A DNA stretch of 64,000 bases from Cryomorphaceae bacterium (GTDB taxonomy: Bacteria; Bacteroidota; Bacteroidia; Flavobacteriales_D; Sanyastnellaceae), in assembly GCA_016124575.1 (NCBI GenBank), contig WGNM01000005.1, positions 146,118 to 210,117 of the forward strand. Reading direction: 5' to 3'. The notes under the pieces were generated by a model. That model was given only the letters and a program-made list of their open reading frames with translations. It did no database searches and was not told the origin of the DNA. Position numbers and translations under genes: made by a program. Below are positions 53,301 through 61,816 of the stretch, piece after piece; position 1 is the first letter of the stretch; each line of letters starts with the position of its first letter.

Positions 53301-53390
53301 GCTTACCGCTTTGAAAATGGTTATGATTTGCACTTTGATAGCTACCAATTTGGTACGGTTTACAACTTTAGTGTTTCATACGATCTATAA
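50367..53390 (+). CDS. TonB-dependent outer-membrane receptor with carboxypeptidase-regulatory-like domain
   Basis: The 1007-residue protein has a signal peptide (LSLLMFSSLFALSQ), a CarboxypepD_reg-like N-terminal domain (GTVRGVVSDELGEPLPFVNVYV, about residues 22-100), a plug domain (PDAVKRISGVSTVGGYVSVRGLSDRYIKTTINGSRLP) and a long beta-barrel ending in VYNFSVSYDL with an aromatic-hydrophobic terminus. It would import a large substrate using TonB energy; no SusD partner follows. The next gene starts 4 bp later, so the receptor and the first family paralogue share a message. Confidence 0.94.
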   Translation: MTFHLRLATLSLLMFSSLFALSQGTVRGVVSDELGEPLPFVNVYVKDITSIGTTTDLNGLYTLNLPDANAHVVVFSSVGMAQQNLEVTVKNKEVFVLNVKMLNMAIEIEGGAEIIVKANRGGEPYMEILKKENPSSIDYISASTFKKTGDTNVPDAVKRISGVSTVGGYVSVRGLSDRYIKTTINGSRLPTLDPFTNNIRMDMFPTGLIDNVIISKTMTPDLPGDWSGAFISIETKDYPEELQINFTSSVGYNSQTTFKDIVTSQRSSTDWLGFDNGFRDIPEGTPTDQSSFPREINPSLWQQFDYLGISGVLEGYGIPADQNIANGSIGHQIGLSELGFLGPGQFNNSFAVQNAISEYNQTYAPSVFFTAYNQELENIGTSFKDTWFTVKDQAPLNSSISLSIGNQTKLFKRPLGFVIGFRHSTTTEYDPDSDLNRTNLSPNQTRENTATYANLRNQVQQVSRETTGWSGLASLTYNLNPNNKVSLLFMPNFQGQNKARKSEGFLEDNQDISFGEDQVYEERQQLLTQFNSEHLFPESKIRINTDASYTKGKRNLLDFKDFRYLFDGTDYLFNSTFTPDRRFRYMDENLLDTRVSIEIPVLETKMKGSKLKFGGAYQYNTRENQQVVYTVQGLNESDLALGFDDVMSIERFRIVDGTSFDLSYNNTSSNVDSDLGFLKVAGGFGMFDLRVTPILRFVGGLRVEHTDMLVDIKEFYENNYAIDDPRRSSQGQLLSPGEINQVNFLPSINIIYKLKDDEEAAVNLRANFSQSLARPSFRELTNVALFDYELFARVKGNTNLEMTSINNYDLRCESFFKGGSNLSASVFYKTFKNHIELILAPGDEFTWQNAESSQALGFELEGKVDLTKKLELRANVTFIRSETTVTIPVPETRTMFGQAPYIFNAMLSYRLDSIGLIFTGSYNIQGPKLALVASSAFSAPDVFELPRNMVDLKVSKRLGEHFSIAVAARNLLNATLIRAYRFENGYDLHFDSYQFGTVYNFSVSYDL

Positions 53391-53394
53391 TGTT

Positions 53395-54702
53395 ATGAAA
53401 GAGTTTAATAGAATATTTCAATTTGGACTGTTGTCTGCTTTATCTGTTTTTTTTTTCAATTCAGCTTCTAGTCAAGGAGTTTTAGAAAATGTTACAGTAG
53501 AGACTTATTACATATCGAATGCTGACGATGCTGCAACAACTGTGGGCGGCACCCTCGATGAAGGATCAGTAACGTACAGAGTTTTTATTACGATCTGCGA
53601 GGGTTGTAATTTGAGGGCAATGTATGGTTCAGTGAATCATCCCTTTTCAATTACCTCAACAGAATTGTTTTTTAACAATACCGATCGCGGTAAGACATGG
53701 GGTTACGATATTCAAGACAATAGACTTGATGAGAATACGGTAGCGCTGGATTCATGGCTTGGCTTCGGCGGAGCTACTGATGAACATTGGGGTGTTTTGA
53801 AATCAATGGATGACAATGGATCGATCATTGGTGGAGCGAATCATGAAGATGGTCTTCTTGTGAACAATGCGAGCGCAATAGGTATTTTGTTGCCAGAGGC
53901 CGACGGACTATTACCTGCTTCTGCGACAGCTCCTTCGAATTTCTTTCAGTCAGGAACTGATCCTTCAGCTGTTTTTGGAATTGAAACCATAGGCAACGCA
54001 TTTGAAAGTACAACTTTCAGAGCGCAGTTTGACCCGATGAATATTCCTGAAACAGGTAACACATTTTTAGTTGCTCAACTTACAACAAAGGGCGATTTGA
54101 CATTTGATCTTAATTTTGAAATAGAGAATGCAAATGGTCAGCTCGTTAAGGTTGTTTCATCTGACGAAATTCTAGAAGCAGATGAGGTTTTTTCTGCTTT
54201 TCTTAGCTACCCTCTTTCTTGTGGATGCACAGATCCTTATTACTTGGAATTTGATGCAACAGCAGCTTGTGATGACGGATCTTGTGTAACTGAAATTGTT
54301 TACGGATGCTCTGATCCTGAAGCATGTAACTATGATCCGGATGTAAATTTCAACGTGCCTCAATTGTGTTGTATCCTCCCCGATAACTGTGTCGGTTTGG
54401 ATTCTGATGTATTGTGTCCAGGAATCGTAGGTATTGAAGATGTAACCACCAATTTCAGCGTGAATATCTACCCAAACCCTACAAATGGGTTACTCAATTT
54501 GGAATTGGAGGGTAATTTGACCTCTGTAGATTTGCGTATAATTGGAATGCGTGGAGAAATTATCGTACAGCGAAATCTACAAGCGTCAAATGGACAAATA
54601 TTTGACCAGTTAGATATAAGCGGACTCGCGAATGGCTTCTACACAGTGCAGTTGATCGCACCGACTTCTGTTTGGAATACCCGTATTTTAAAATCTGAAT
54701 AG
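53395..54702 (+). CDS. Secreted family paralogue 1 with Cys-repeats and T9SS sorting domain
   Basis: The 435-residue protein has a signal peptide (ending ASSQ) and the roughly 240-residue family domain: VETYY, TYRVFI, LRAMYGS, FFNNTDRG, NTVALDSW and LVAQLTT. Two Cys-repeats (GCTDPYYLEFDATAACDDGSC and GCSDPEACNYDPD) follow, then a T9SS type A domain (FSVNIYPNPTNGLLNLEL, and LANGFYTVQLI). It should be exported across the outer membrane. The start at 53395 (not an upstream Met inside the receptor gene) gives the signal peptide. It is 4 bp behind the TonB-dependent receptor. Confidence 0.88.
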   Translation: MKEFNRIFQFGLLSALSVFFFNSASSQGVLENVTVETYYISNADDAATTVGGTLDEGSVTYRVFITICEGCNLRAMYGSVNHPFSITSTELFFNNTDRGKTWGYDIQDNRLDENTVALDSWLGFGGATDEHWGVLKSMDDNGSIIGGANHEDGLLVNNASAIGILLPEADGLLPASATAPSNFFQSGTDPSAVFGIETIGNAFESTTFRAQFDPMNIPETGNTFLVAQLTTKGDLTFDLNFEIENANGQLVKVVSSDEILEADEVFSAFLSYPLSCGCTDPYYLEFDATAACDDGSCVTEIVYGCSDPEACNYDPDVNFNVPQLCCILPDNCVGLDSDVLCPGIVGIEDVTTNFSVNIYPNPTNGLLNLELEGNLTSVDLRIIGMRGEIIVQRNLQASNGQIFDQLDISGLANGFYTVQLIAPTSVWNTRILKSE

Positions 54703-54786
54703 CATTTTTCGTAGACGAAAGCAATAGTCTTTGCTAGGGTAACTTAAACATAACTGTTTTTTCACACCCACAGCATGTGATTAGAA

Positions 54787-54794
54787 TATTTTTG
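54787..54794 (+). promoter_or_regulatory. Candidate -7 promoter box of the five-gene array
   Basis: TATTTTTG matches TAnnTTTG and lies 21 nt before the ATG at 54816, after a 113-bp intergenic gap. This marks the start of a second transcription unit. Confidence 0.6.
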
Positions 54795-54815
54795 TAGTTC
54801 AAACATAAAACACAC

Positions 54816-56000
54816 ATGAACCGATTTTTATCCACCCTATCTTTATTCTTAACACTCGTCCCAACTGCTTTATTGGCACAGTATTCACCTCCAGATGGTA
54901 CTGCTTTAGAGGCAATTTTTGTTGAACGTTACTATGTTTCTGATACATTGGATGTAACAGATGAAGATGGTGGTTTTTTGGATACTTGTTCGGTAACCTA
55001 CAGAGTTTATGTTGATTTGAAACCGGAGTATCGATTACAGGCTGTATACGGTAATGCGCGTAACTTATTGAAAATAGAAACAGAAACTGTGTTTTTCAAC
55101 AATGAAGATCGCGGAGAGGTTTCTGGTGATTTGATAGGAGCAAACTTCCTTGATAACAATACAGTAGCCCTTGATTCATGGGTTACGATGGGCCCAGCCT
55201 CGAATGCACATTGGGGTATTCAGAAAACCTCTGATAGTGATGGATCAATCGTTGGAGGTTCTAACAATGACGGGGGAAGCGAAGCAATAGAAGGTGGATT
55301 GTTAGTTTACAACAATTTGGCTGCTGGTGTAGCTTTAACTGAAGCCGACGGACTATTAAGCGGAGTAGTTCCAACAATTACTGCTGTAGGTTTGGATCTG
55401 AGTGTTTTTGACTCTTCAAACTCAGGTTCTTTGTTTGAAACCATGAATGGTGCTTGGTCTGTATTAGAAGGAGTAGTTGGTCCTACTGAAGACAATATTA
55501 TTTTGATTGGGCAATTTACGACTCGAGGTCAGTTCGATTTCCAAATGAACATTCAAATTGGAATACCACCAGCGTTGCAATGTCAGCATCCTGATTGTCA
55601 CTCAACCATTCAATATGTTGCTGAATTGCATCCTTTGGATGCCGTTCCGGGAGTTGAGAACGATAATAAATTTCCTTTTGCTGGCTTAACGTATGTTTCG
55701 GAACCATTGTTTTGTGATTTCGATAGTTCAGTTTTGGAAGAAGACTTAAGTATAGATTTCAGTGCATTCCCAAACCCAACATCAGGAATGGTTCAAATTT
55801 CAATTGATCAGAAGGTTGGTCAGGAACTTGATTTGGAAGTTTATGATGTTTTGGGTAACCTCGTTCACAGTGTTAACTATGGTAATGTTTCAAATCACTT
55901 CAATGCCGAAGTTGATCTCTCTGCTTCTCCTGCTGGTGCATACACTTTTGTAGTGCGTTCAGAGAATGGAGCACGTTTTTCTAGAATAGTAAAATATTGA
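54816..56000 (+). CDS. Secreted family paralogue 2 with T9SS sorting domain
   Basis: The 394-residue protein has a signal peptide (LVPTALLAQ), the family domain (VERYYVSD, TYRVYVDL, LQAVYGN, FFNNEDRGE, NTVALDSW, WSVLEGVVGPT, LIGQFTT) and, directly after it, a T9SS type A sorting domain (IDFSAFPNPTSGMVQISI, then SPAGAYTFVV). It has no Cys-repeats; one Cys pair (CQHPDC) lies between the modules. It shows that the family domain alone can be a complete exported product. Confidence 0.87.
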   Translation: MNRFLSTLSLFLTLVPTALLAQYSPPDGTALEAIFVERYYVSDTLDVTDEDGGFLDTCSVTYRVYVDLKPEYRLQAVYGNARNLLKIETETVFFNNEDRGEVSGDLIGANFLDNNTVALDSWVTMGPASNAHWGIQKTSDSDGSIVGGSNNDGGSEAIEGGLLVYNNLAAGVALTEADGLLSGVVPTITAVGLDLSVFDSSNSGSLFETMNGAWSVLEGVVGPTEDNIILIGQFTTRGQFDFQMNIQIGIPPALQCQHPDCHSTIQYVAELHPLDAVPGVENDNKFPFAGLTYVSEPLFCDFDSSVLEEDLSIDFSAFPNPTSGMVQISIDQKVGQELDLEVYDVLGNLVHSVNYGNVSNHFNAEVDLSASPAGAYTFVVRSENGARFSRIVKY

Positions 56001-56002
56001 TA

Positions 56003-56764
56003 ATGATGTTTGTAGCTCGTTATATTTTCTGTGTCAATCTATGTTTGATAGGCCTATTTGCTTCCTGTCAAGAAGGATTGGAAGATATTTTCATAGAGAC
56101 CTATTACGAGTCAGATGTGAACCCCTTTACTGGTGAGTCGGCTCATGTAAAGACCTATCGCATTTATGTAGATTTAGCAGAGGGGTATAACCTTCAAGCG
56201 ATATTCGGAAATTCAAAACATCCAATGTTTTTAGAAGTTTCTGAACCAATATTGAATCAGACCGATCGCGGTTCTGAAATAGGTACATGGTTAGACTACA
56301 AGCGCTATGGTGACGGGAATCTGTATTTAGATTCTTACCTAACCGTTGGTGTTGTTGCCAATGCTCAATCAGGAGTGCCGTTGAAGTATGATGTTGATGG
56401 TTCGAACTACCCTACATGGTTGGGGGAGAGCTGTCCAGATAAATTTACAAAGGTTGATGGAGTTTTTAAAAGCCTTCCTGCGAACATACAGTTGATTGGC
56501 TTGGATGCGTCACCATTTGGTGATAGTCAAGAAGGCAAAAGAATAGAAACTAGCGATGGCTGTTGGGCATTGATGGGCTCTGTAAAAGGAGGTACACCTG
56601 AAAACTGTGTATTGATTGCTCAAATTACAACATCTGGTGAGATTTCATTTGAATTGAATCTACAAGTTGGTAAACCAGATGGTTTACCTCAGCAATTCGT
56701 TGCTCGCAATCCTACAGGGAAAGAACTACTTTCAGAAAAACTCATTTATCCTCGACCGCAATAA
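56003..56764 (+). CDS. Secreted family paralogue 3, lipoprotein form without C-terminal sorting module
   Basis: The 253-residue protein holds only the family domain (IETYYESD, TYRIYVDLAEGYNLQAIFGN, NQTDRGSE, LDSYLTVG, CWALMGSVKGGTPENCVLIAQITT). Its N-terminus ends in LIGLFASC, a lipobox (Cys22 of the ATG-56003 form), so it is probably lipid-anchored rather than carried by a sorting domain. The sequence is more diverged than the other copies and lacks Cys-repeats. The start follows the previous stop by 2 bp; a second ATG is at 56006. Confidence 0.82.
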   Translation: MMFVARYIFCVNLCLIGLFASCQEGLEDIFIETYYESDVNPFTGESAHVKTYRIYVDLAEGYNLQAIFGNSKHPMFLEVSEPILNQTDRGSEIGTWLDYKRYGDGNLYLDSYLTVGVVANAQSGVPLKYDVDGSNYPTWLGESCPDKFTKVDGVFKSLPANIQLIGLDASPFGDSQEGKRIETSDGCWALMGSVKGGTPENCVLIAQITTSGEISFELNLQVGKPDGLPQQFVARNPTGKELLSEKLIYPRPQ

Positions 56765-56807
56765 AGAACACCACCCTATAACAACACAAACCTAACCTAA
56801 CTTTATC

Positions 56808-58286
56808 ATGAGAAATGTGCTTGTTATAGTTTTCAGTCTTTCGATTTCGGTTTTAGGCCGCAGTCAAGGCTTAGAGAATATTCTAGTTGAAACCTACTAT
56901 GTTTCAGATAGCAATGATGCTACCGATACCGATGGAGGAAGTTTGGAAGTTGGGTCAGTTACTTACAGAGTTTTTGTAGATATGGCACCTGGTTATGAGT
57001 TGCAAGCTGTTTACGGAAATGAGAATCACCCGCTAAGTATCTCAACCTCAACATATTTTTTTAATAACGAAGATCGAGGAGAAAGCAAAGGGGATGTAAT
57101 AAATGATATCCGTCTTGATGAAAACACTGTGGCATTGGACTCTTGGTTAACCATTGGAGCTGCTTCAGATGCTCACATTGCTGTGCCTAAGAATATAGAT
57201 AGCAATGGGTCTATTGTAGGTGGTATTAACAACGACGGCGGCAGTGAAGGTATTGCTGGGGGTTTGTTGACAAACCTGGTTGGGGTAGGAATTCCTCTAA
57301 CGCAATCCGATGGTCTGCTAAGTGAAACGTTGCCTAGTTCTGTTGTGACTTTAGGTGTTGATTTATCACTATTTGCGAATGCTAACGCAGGAACTACATT
57401 TTCAACGAGCAGCGGCGCGTGGTCTGTTTTAGAAGGATTTCAAGGAGTTACCAGTGAGAATTATGTGCTGATAGCTCAACTTACAACCAAAGGTTCATTG
57501 ACTTTTCATATAAACCTTCAGCTCGGTACTCCGGGAGGTGGCACTGAGAAGTATGTTTATAGCAATCCCATTGCTGGAGAGATTGGTTTTCCTGCTTTGA
57601 ATTTTCCAGTTGTCGCGGTAAACGGCTGCACAAGCTCTGCGGCATGCAATTACAATCCTCTTGCTACAACTGATGATGGAAGTTGCTTATTGCCTGTGGT
57701 TGACTGTTCAACTTGTGTTGGTGATCAGTTGGTTGTAATTGATACCGACATGGATGGGGTTTGCAATGCGCAAGAGATTCTGGGATGCACAAGTGATACA
57801 GCTTGTAATTATAATGTTGACGCTACAGAAGATGACTTTTCTTGTGTTGAATCCACTCCAGGATGCTCATTTTGCAATTCTTCGAACGATGGCCTAATTT
57901 TAATCGATAGCGATGGAGATGGGGTATGCGATGCCAATGAAATTTCAGGGTGTTTGAACCCAGAAGCTTGTAACTATAATCCTAATACAACGAATGAAAT
58001 ACCATGTATTATTCCTTTTCCAAATTGTGTAGAATGCAATGTTTTAGGAACAGGGTTGATACTTGTTGATACAGACGGAGATGGAATTTGTGATGCTGAA
58101 GATACACCACCTACTTGCCTGGGTGACTTCGATGCCAACGGCACCATAGCATCCGCCGACCTTTTATTTTTTATATCTCAATATGGATGTCAGTCTGAAT
58201 GCACTGGTGACCTCAATAATGATGGGGTTGTAGATACCAGTGACATCCTTATTATGTTCAGTCTTTACGGAGCCGATTGTCAATAA
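56808..58286 (+). CDS. Secreted family paralogue 4 with Cys-repeats, Ca-loops and double dockerin-like tail
   Basis: The 492-residue protein has a signal peptide (ISVLGRSQG), the family domain (VETYYVSD, TYRVFVDMAPGYELQAVYGN, NEDRGE, NTVALDSW, WSVLEGF, LIAQLTT), three Cys-repeats (GCTSSAACNY, GCTSDTACNY, GCLNPEACNY) alternating with DTDMDGVCN, DSDGDGVCD and DTDGDGICD loops typical of calcium binding, and finally two dockerin-like segments (GDFDANGTIASADLLFFI and GDLNNDGVVDTSDILIMF) ending ADCQ. No T9SS domain is present. The dockerin-like repeats resemble EF-hand-type calcium loops. Confidence 0.85.
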   Translation: MRNVLVIVFSLSISVLGRSQGLENILVETYYVSDSNDATDTDGGSLEVGSVTYRVFVDMAPGYELQAVYGNENHPLSISTSTYFFNNEDRGESKGDVINDIRLDENTVALDSWLTIGAASDAHIAVPKNIDSNGSIVGGINNDGGSEGIAGGLLTNLVGVGIPLTQSDGLLSETLPSSVVTLGVDLSLFANANAGTTFSTSSGAWSVLEGFQGVTSENYVLIAQLTTKGSLTFHINLQLGTPGGGTEKYVYSNPIAGEIGFPALNFPVVAVNGCTSSAACNYNPLATTDDGSCLLPVVDCSTCVGDQLVVIDTDMDGVCNAQEILGCTSDTACNYNVDATEDDFSCVESTPGCSFCNSSNDGLILIDSDGDGVCDANEISGCLNPEACNYNPNTTNEIPCIIPFPNCVECNVLGTGLILVDTDGDGICDAEDTPPTCLGDFDANGTIASADLLFFISQYGCQSECTGDLNNDGVVDTSDILIMFSLYGADCQ

Positions 58287-58315
58287 ATAGCATGATTCAA
58301 CCAAAACCAAATACA

Positions 58316-59425
58316 ATGAAAAATCTTTTAACATCTATCGTTTTACTTCTCTCTACAGGAGTCGTTTTTGGGCAAGGCCTGGAAGACATTATTGTAGAAA
58401 CATACTACATCTCGGATGCCAATGATGCAACGGATACTGATGGTGGCTTTTTACCTGAAGGATCAGTTAGTTACCGCATTTACGTTGACATGGCTCCAGG
58501 ATACGAAGTTCAGGCAGTTTATGGAAACTCAAACCATACTTTGCGTATTTCAACCTCTACTTTTTTCTTCAACAATGAAGACCGAGGCGCAACAACAGGA
58601 ACTGGTATTGCTTTGAATCGTTTTGATGACAATACAGTTGCTGCAGATACGTATGTTACACTTGGCGGTCCAACGGCTACAACTTTGGCTGTTTTGAAGT
58701 CGGAAGATACAAATGGTGCAGTTGCGAATAGCGACGGCTTCATGCAAAGTACAAATCCTTTGGCTGGTATTCCTATGTCGGTTCAAGATGGTATGATTCC
58801 AGGTTCTTTGCCTTCAGCAGTAGTTTCTGTGGGACTTGATTTGTCGATGTTTGACAATGAGAATAGTTCAGTTTCTTTGCTTTCTAATGGTGGCGCATGG
58901 TCTGTATTAGAAGGTGTTGTAGGTCCAACACCTACCAACCGTGTTCTTTTAGCTCAAATCACAACGGATGGAGATTTGGAATTCGAATTGAATATTCAAT
59001 TGGGTACTCCTACGGGTGGTGTAGAGCAATATGTTGCTAGCAATCCAATTGGAAATGAGCAATTTTTTGCAGGTCTTACATTCCCATCTTTAGGGGTTGA
59101 TGGTTGTACTAGTGCGACTGCATGTAACTACAACCCATCAGCAAACAACGACGATGGTTCTTGTTTGGAGCCGGTTGCCGGTTGCTCAGAATGCAACGGA
59201 GCAGATTTGGAACTAATTGATTCCGATGGCGATGGGATATGTGATGCCGACGATTGTTTGGGAGATTTCAACGGCGACGGAACAATCTCTTCTGCTGATT
59301 TGTTGGTCTTCGTTTCTCAGTTCGGATGTAGCTCAAATTGCACGGCCAATTTAGATGCAGATCCTTCAGTTTCAGGATCAGATTTCCTTGTTTTCCTTAG
59401 TCTTTTTGGCAGCGATTGTCAGTAA
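58316..59425 (+). CDS. Secreted family paralogue 5 with one Cys-repeat and double dockerin-like tail
   Basis: The 369-residue protein has a signal peptide (LLSTGVVFGQ), the family domain (VETYYISD, YRIYVDMAPGYEVQAVYGN, FFNNEDRG, NTVAADTY, WSVLEGVVGPT, LLAQITT), one Cys-repeat (GCTSATACNYNPSANNDDGSC), one DSDGDGICD loop, and a tail with two dockerin-like parts (GDFNGDGTISSADLLVFV and a weaker second with SGSDFLVFLSLFG) ending SDCQ. The ATG at 58316, 29 bp after the previous stop, gives the signal peptide directly; ATGs upstream would add a non-signal extension. Confidence 0.85.
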   Translation: MKNLLTSIVLLLSTGVVFGQGLEDIIVETYYISDANDATDTDGGFLPEGSVSYRIYVDMAPGYEVQAVYGNSNHTLRISTSTFFFNNEDRGATTGTGIALNRFDDNTVAADTYVTLGGPTATTLAVLKSEDTNGAVANSDGFMQSTNPLAGIPMSVQDGMIPGSLPSAVVSVGLDLSMFDNENSSVSLLSNGGAWSVLEGVVGPTPTNRVLLAQITTDGDLEFELNIQLGTPTGGVEQYVASNPIGNEQFFAGLTFPSLGVDGCTSATACNYNPSANNDDGSCLEPVAGCSECNGADLELIDSDGDGICDADDCLGDFNGDGTISSADLLVFVSQFGCSSNCTANLDADPSVSGSDFLVFLSLFGSDCQ

Positions 59426-59445
59426 TTTTCAATTCATTTCACCCG

Positions 59446-61584
59446 ATGAAACACTTATTTACGATTGTCCTTTCTATCTTCTCCCTCGGCATTTGGGCCC
59501 AAGGATTAGAGAATGTTTTTGTTGAAACGTACTACGTTTCAGATGCCAATGATGCCACCGATACAGATGGTGGTAACTTACCTCCAAACTCTGTAACATA
59601 CCGGATTTTTGTCGACATGGCACCTGGATATGAGTTGCAAGCCATTTATGGAAATACCAACCACGAGGCTCGTATAGAAACAACAACCTTTTTCTTCAAT
59701 AACCTCGATCGTGGGGAGATTTCAGGTGACATGATTCCTGCAAATCGATTAGATGAAAATACCGTTGCACTTGATTCGTGGGTAGGTATGAGCGGTGCCT
59801 CAGGTATTCATTTAGGTGTTCCTAAAAACATGGATACTAATGGGTCCATCATTGGTGGTGATAACAATGATGGTGGTAGTGAAGGCATATCAACAGGTTT
59901 GTTGATTAACAATGATCCACTTGCTGGAATTCCGCTTACAACTGCTGATGGGTTGATTACTGGTTTTGTTCCAACAGTAACTGCAGTTGGTCTAGATCTA
60001 AGTATGTTTGCTGAATTAAACAGTTCTGTAGCTTTTTCTTCTAACGGAGGTGCATGGTCTGTTCTAGAAGGTGTGCAAGGGCCAACTCCTGAGAATATTG
60101 TTTTAATTGCTCAAATTACTACTGATGGCGAACTTGAATTCCACCTCAATCTTCAGTTGGGAATTTTAACTGGAGGAGTTGAACAATATGTTTCTTCAAA
60201 TCCTACTGGAAATGAACAGTTTTTCAACGCTCTGAACTATCCTTTGCTTCCTGTTTTCGGTTGCACAAGTCCTACTGCTTGTAATTATGACGTTACAGCT
60301 GAGGAAGAAGATGGGTCATGTATTGAACCAACCGCCAATTGCGAAATATGCAATGCTACAAACACGGGTCTAGTATTGGTTGATACAGACGGTGATGGAA
60401 TTTGCAACGCACAAGAAATACCTGGATGCACTACAAGCACTACAGCATGCAACTACAATCCAAATGCAACAGATGAAGTGCCTTGTTTGGAACCAATCAT
60501 GGATTGTACGATTTGCAATGGAGTAAATCTGATTTTAGTTGATACAGATGGAGACGGTGTTTGTGATGCAGACGAAGTTTCTGGATGCATGGACAACACT
60601 GCATGCAATTATTCAGCAACAGCGACAGATGACGATGGTGGTTGTTTGATTCCTGTCGCCAATTGTTCAGTTTGCAATGCCAACAACGACGGCCTTGATT
60701 TGATAGATACTGACGGAGATGGCATTTGTGATGCTCTTGAGAACCCAGGTTGTTTTAGCGCAACAGCGTGTAACTACAATTCAGAGGCAACTTCAGATGA
60801 CGGGTCTTGTATTGAACCAATTGAGAATTGCCAGATTTGCAACGAAACAAACACCGATCTAATTATCTTAGATACCGATGGTGATGGAATTTGTGATGCT
60901 CAAGATATGCCTGGATGCATGAGTTTATCAGCTTGTAACTACAACCCATTTGCTCTTCAAGATGACGGAAGTTGTCTTGAACCAATTGACGGTTGTAGTG
61001 ATTGCAATGATGAGAATACTGCACTTGTGCTTATTGATACCGACGGAGATGGAGTATGTGACGGTGAAGAAATTGCAGGTTGCACAAGCAGTTCTGCATG
61101 CAATTACAATGACGCAGCTACCGACGAAGACGAATCATGTATCGAACCAATTGAAGACTGTTACGCGTGTAACGAGACAAATGACGGATTGGATTTTGTA
61201 GACACCGATGGTGATGGAATTTGTGATGGCGAAGAGATTTTTGGCTGCACCAATCCTGAAGCTGAAAATTACAATCCTGAGGCCACAGAAGATGACGGAA
61301 GTTGCATTGTAAGTGTTGAGGAAATTCAATCTCATTTTAATTTTTCAGTAACACCGAATCCTACAAACGGAGCTTTGCAATTGAATGTTTCAAGCAATAT
61401 CGGAGGGGTAGCTCAGATTCAAGTTTTGAACCTGATGGGACAAGTAATCTTGGTTCAGGATATCACAATAACCGCTGCGAAGAAATCATTCTTCATAGAT
61501 TTGTCAGGAAAGTCAGCAGGCGTTTATTTCGTTCGCACAGGATTGAACGATTCTGTTGTTACTCAACGAGTTATAAAGGAGTAA
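59446..61584 (+). CDS. Secreted family paralogue 6 with long Cys-repeat/Ca-loop array and T9SS sorting domain
   Basis: The 712-residue protein has a signal peptide (IFSLGIWAQ), the family domain (VETYYVSD, TYRIFVDMAPGYELQAIYGN, FFNNLDRGE, NTVALDSW, WSVLEGVQGPT, LIAQITT), and then seven Cys-repeats (GCTSPTACNY to GCTNPEAENY) alternating with six DTDGDG(I/V)C(D/N) loops, forming a composite repeat of about 50 residues. The C-terminus is a T9SS type A domain (FSVTPNPTNGALQLNV, then SAGVYFVRTGL). It is the largest member of the array and ends a probable five-gene operon before a terminator. Confidence 0.88.
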   Translation: MKHLFTIVLSIFSLGIWAQGLENVFVETYYVSDANDATDTDGGNLPPNSVTYRIFVDMAPGYELQAIYGNTNHEARIETTTFFFNNLDRGEISGDMIPANRLDENTVALDSWVGMSGASGIHLGVPKNMDTNGSIIGGDNNDGGSEGISTGLLINNDPLAGIPLTTADGLITGFVPTVTAVGLDLSMFAELNSSVAFSSNGGAWSVLEGVQGPTPENIVLIAQITTDGELEFHLNLQLGILTGGVEQYVSSNPTGNEQFFNALNYPLLPVFGCTSPTACNYDVTAEEEDGSCIEPTANCEICNATNTGLVLVDTDGDGICNAQEIPGCTTSTTACNYNPNATDEVPCLEPIMDCTICNGVNLILVDTDGDGVCDADEVSGCMDNTACNYSATATDDDGGCLIPVANCSVCNANNDGLDLIDTDGDGICDALENPGCFSATACNYNSEATSDDGSCIEPIENCQICNETNTDLIILDTDGDGICDAQDMPGCMSLSACNYNPFALQDDGSCLEPIDGCSDCNDENTALVLIDTDGDGVCDGEEIAGCTSSSACNYNDAATDEDESCIEPIEDCYACNETNDGLDFVDTDGDGICDGEEIFGCTNPEAENYNPEATEDDGSCIVSVEEIQSHFNFSVTPNPTNGALQLNVSSNIGGVAQIQVLNLMGQVILVQDITITAAKKSFFIDLSGKSAGVYFVRTGLNDSVVTQRVIKE

Positions 61585-61611
61585 GAATAACCAAACCAAT
61601 TTTTCATATTG

Positions 61612-61655
61612 AGCGGGCCTACGAGTTAAAATTCGGTAGGTCCGCTTTCTTTTTG
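61612..61655 (+). terminator. Intrinsic terminator of the paralogue operon
   Basis: AGCGGGCCTAC (61612-61622) pairs with GTAGGTCCGCT (61636-61646), with one G-T pair in the middle, followed by a T-rich run. Confidence 0.82.
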
Positions 61656-61816
61656 TGCGACTTAAAGTAGAATTGTTATTGGTTACATTCTTTTCATTTT
61701 GGGGTAATCGAACCATAGTCTTTAGTTAATCATATTTGGATGATAAGTGATGAATTTTGACCAAGCTCAAAGTGAGCATAAATTTTTAAAGGTTTAACCA
61801 ATTTCAACCAAAACAC

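Noticed and set aside
53825-54013. Small minus-strand ORFs inside the paralogue array
   Set aside because: They are short, without start signals or known motifs, and lie wholly inside well-supported genes.
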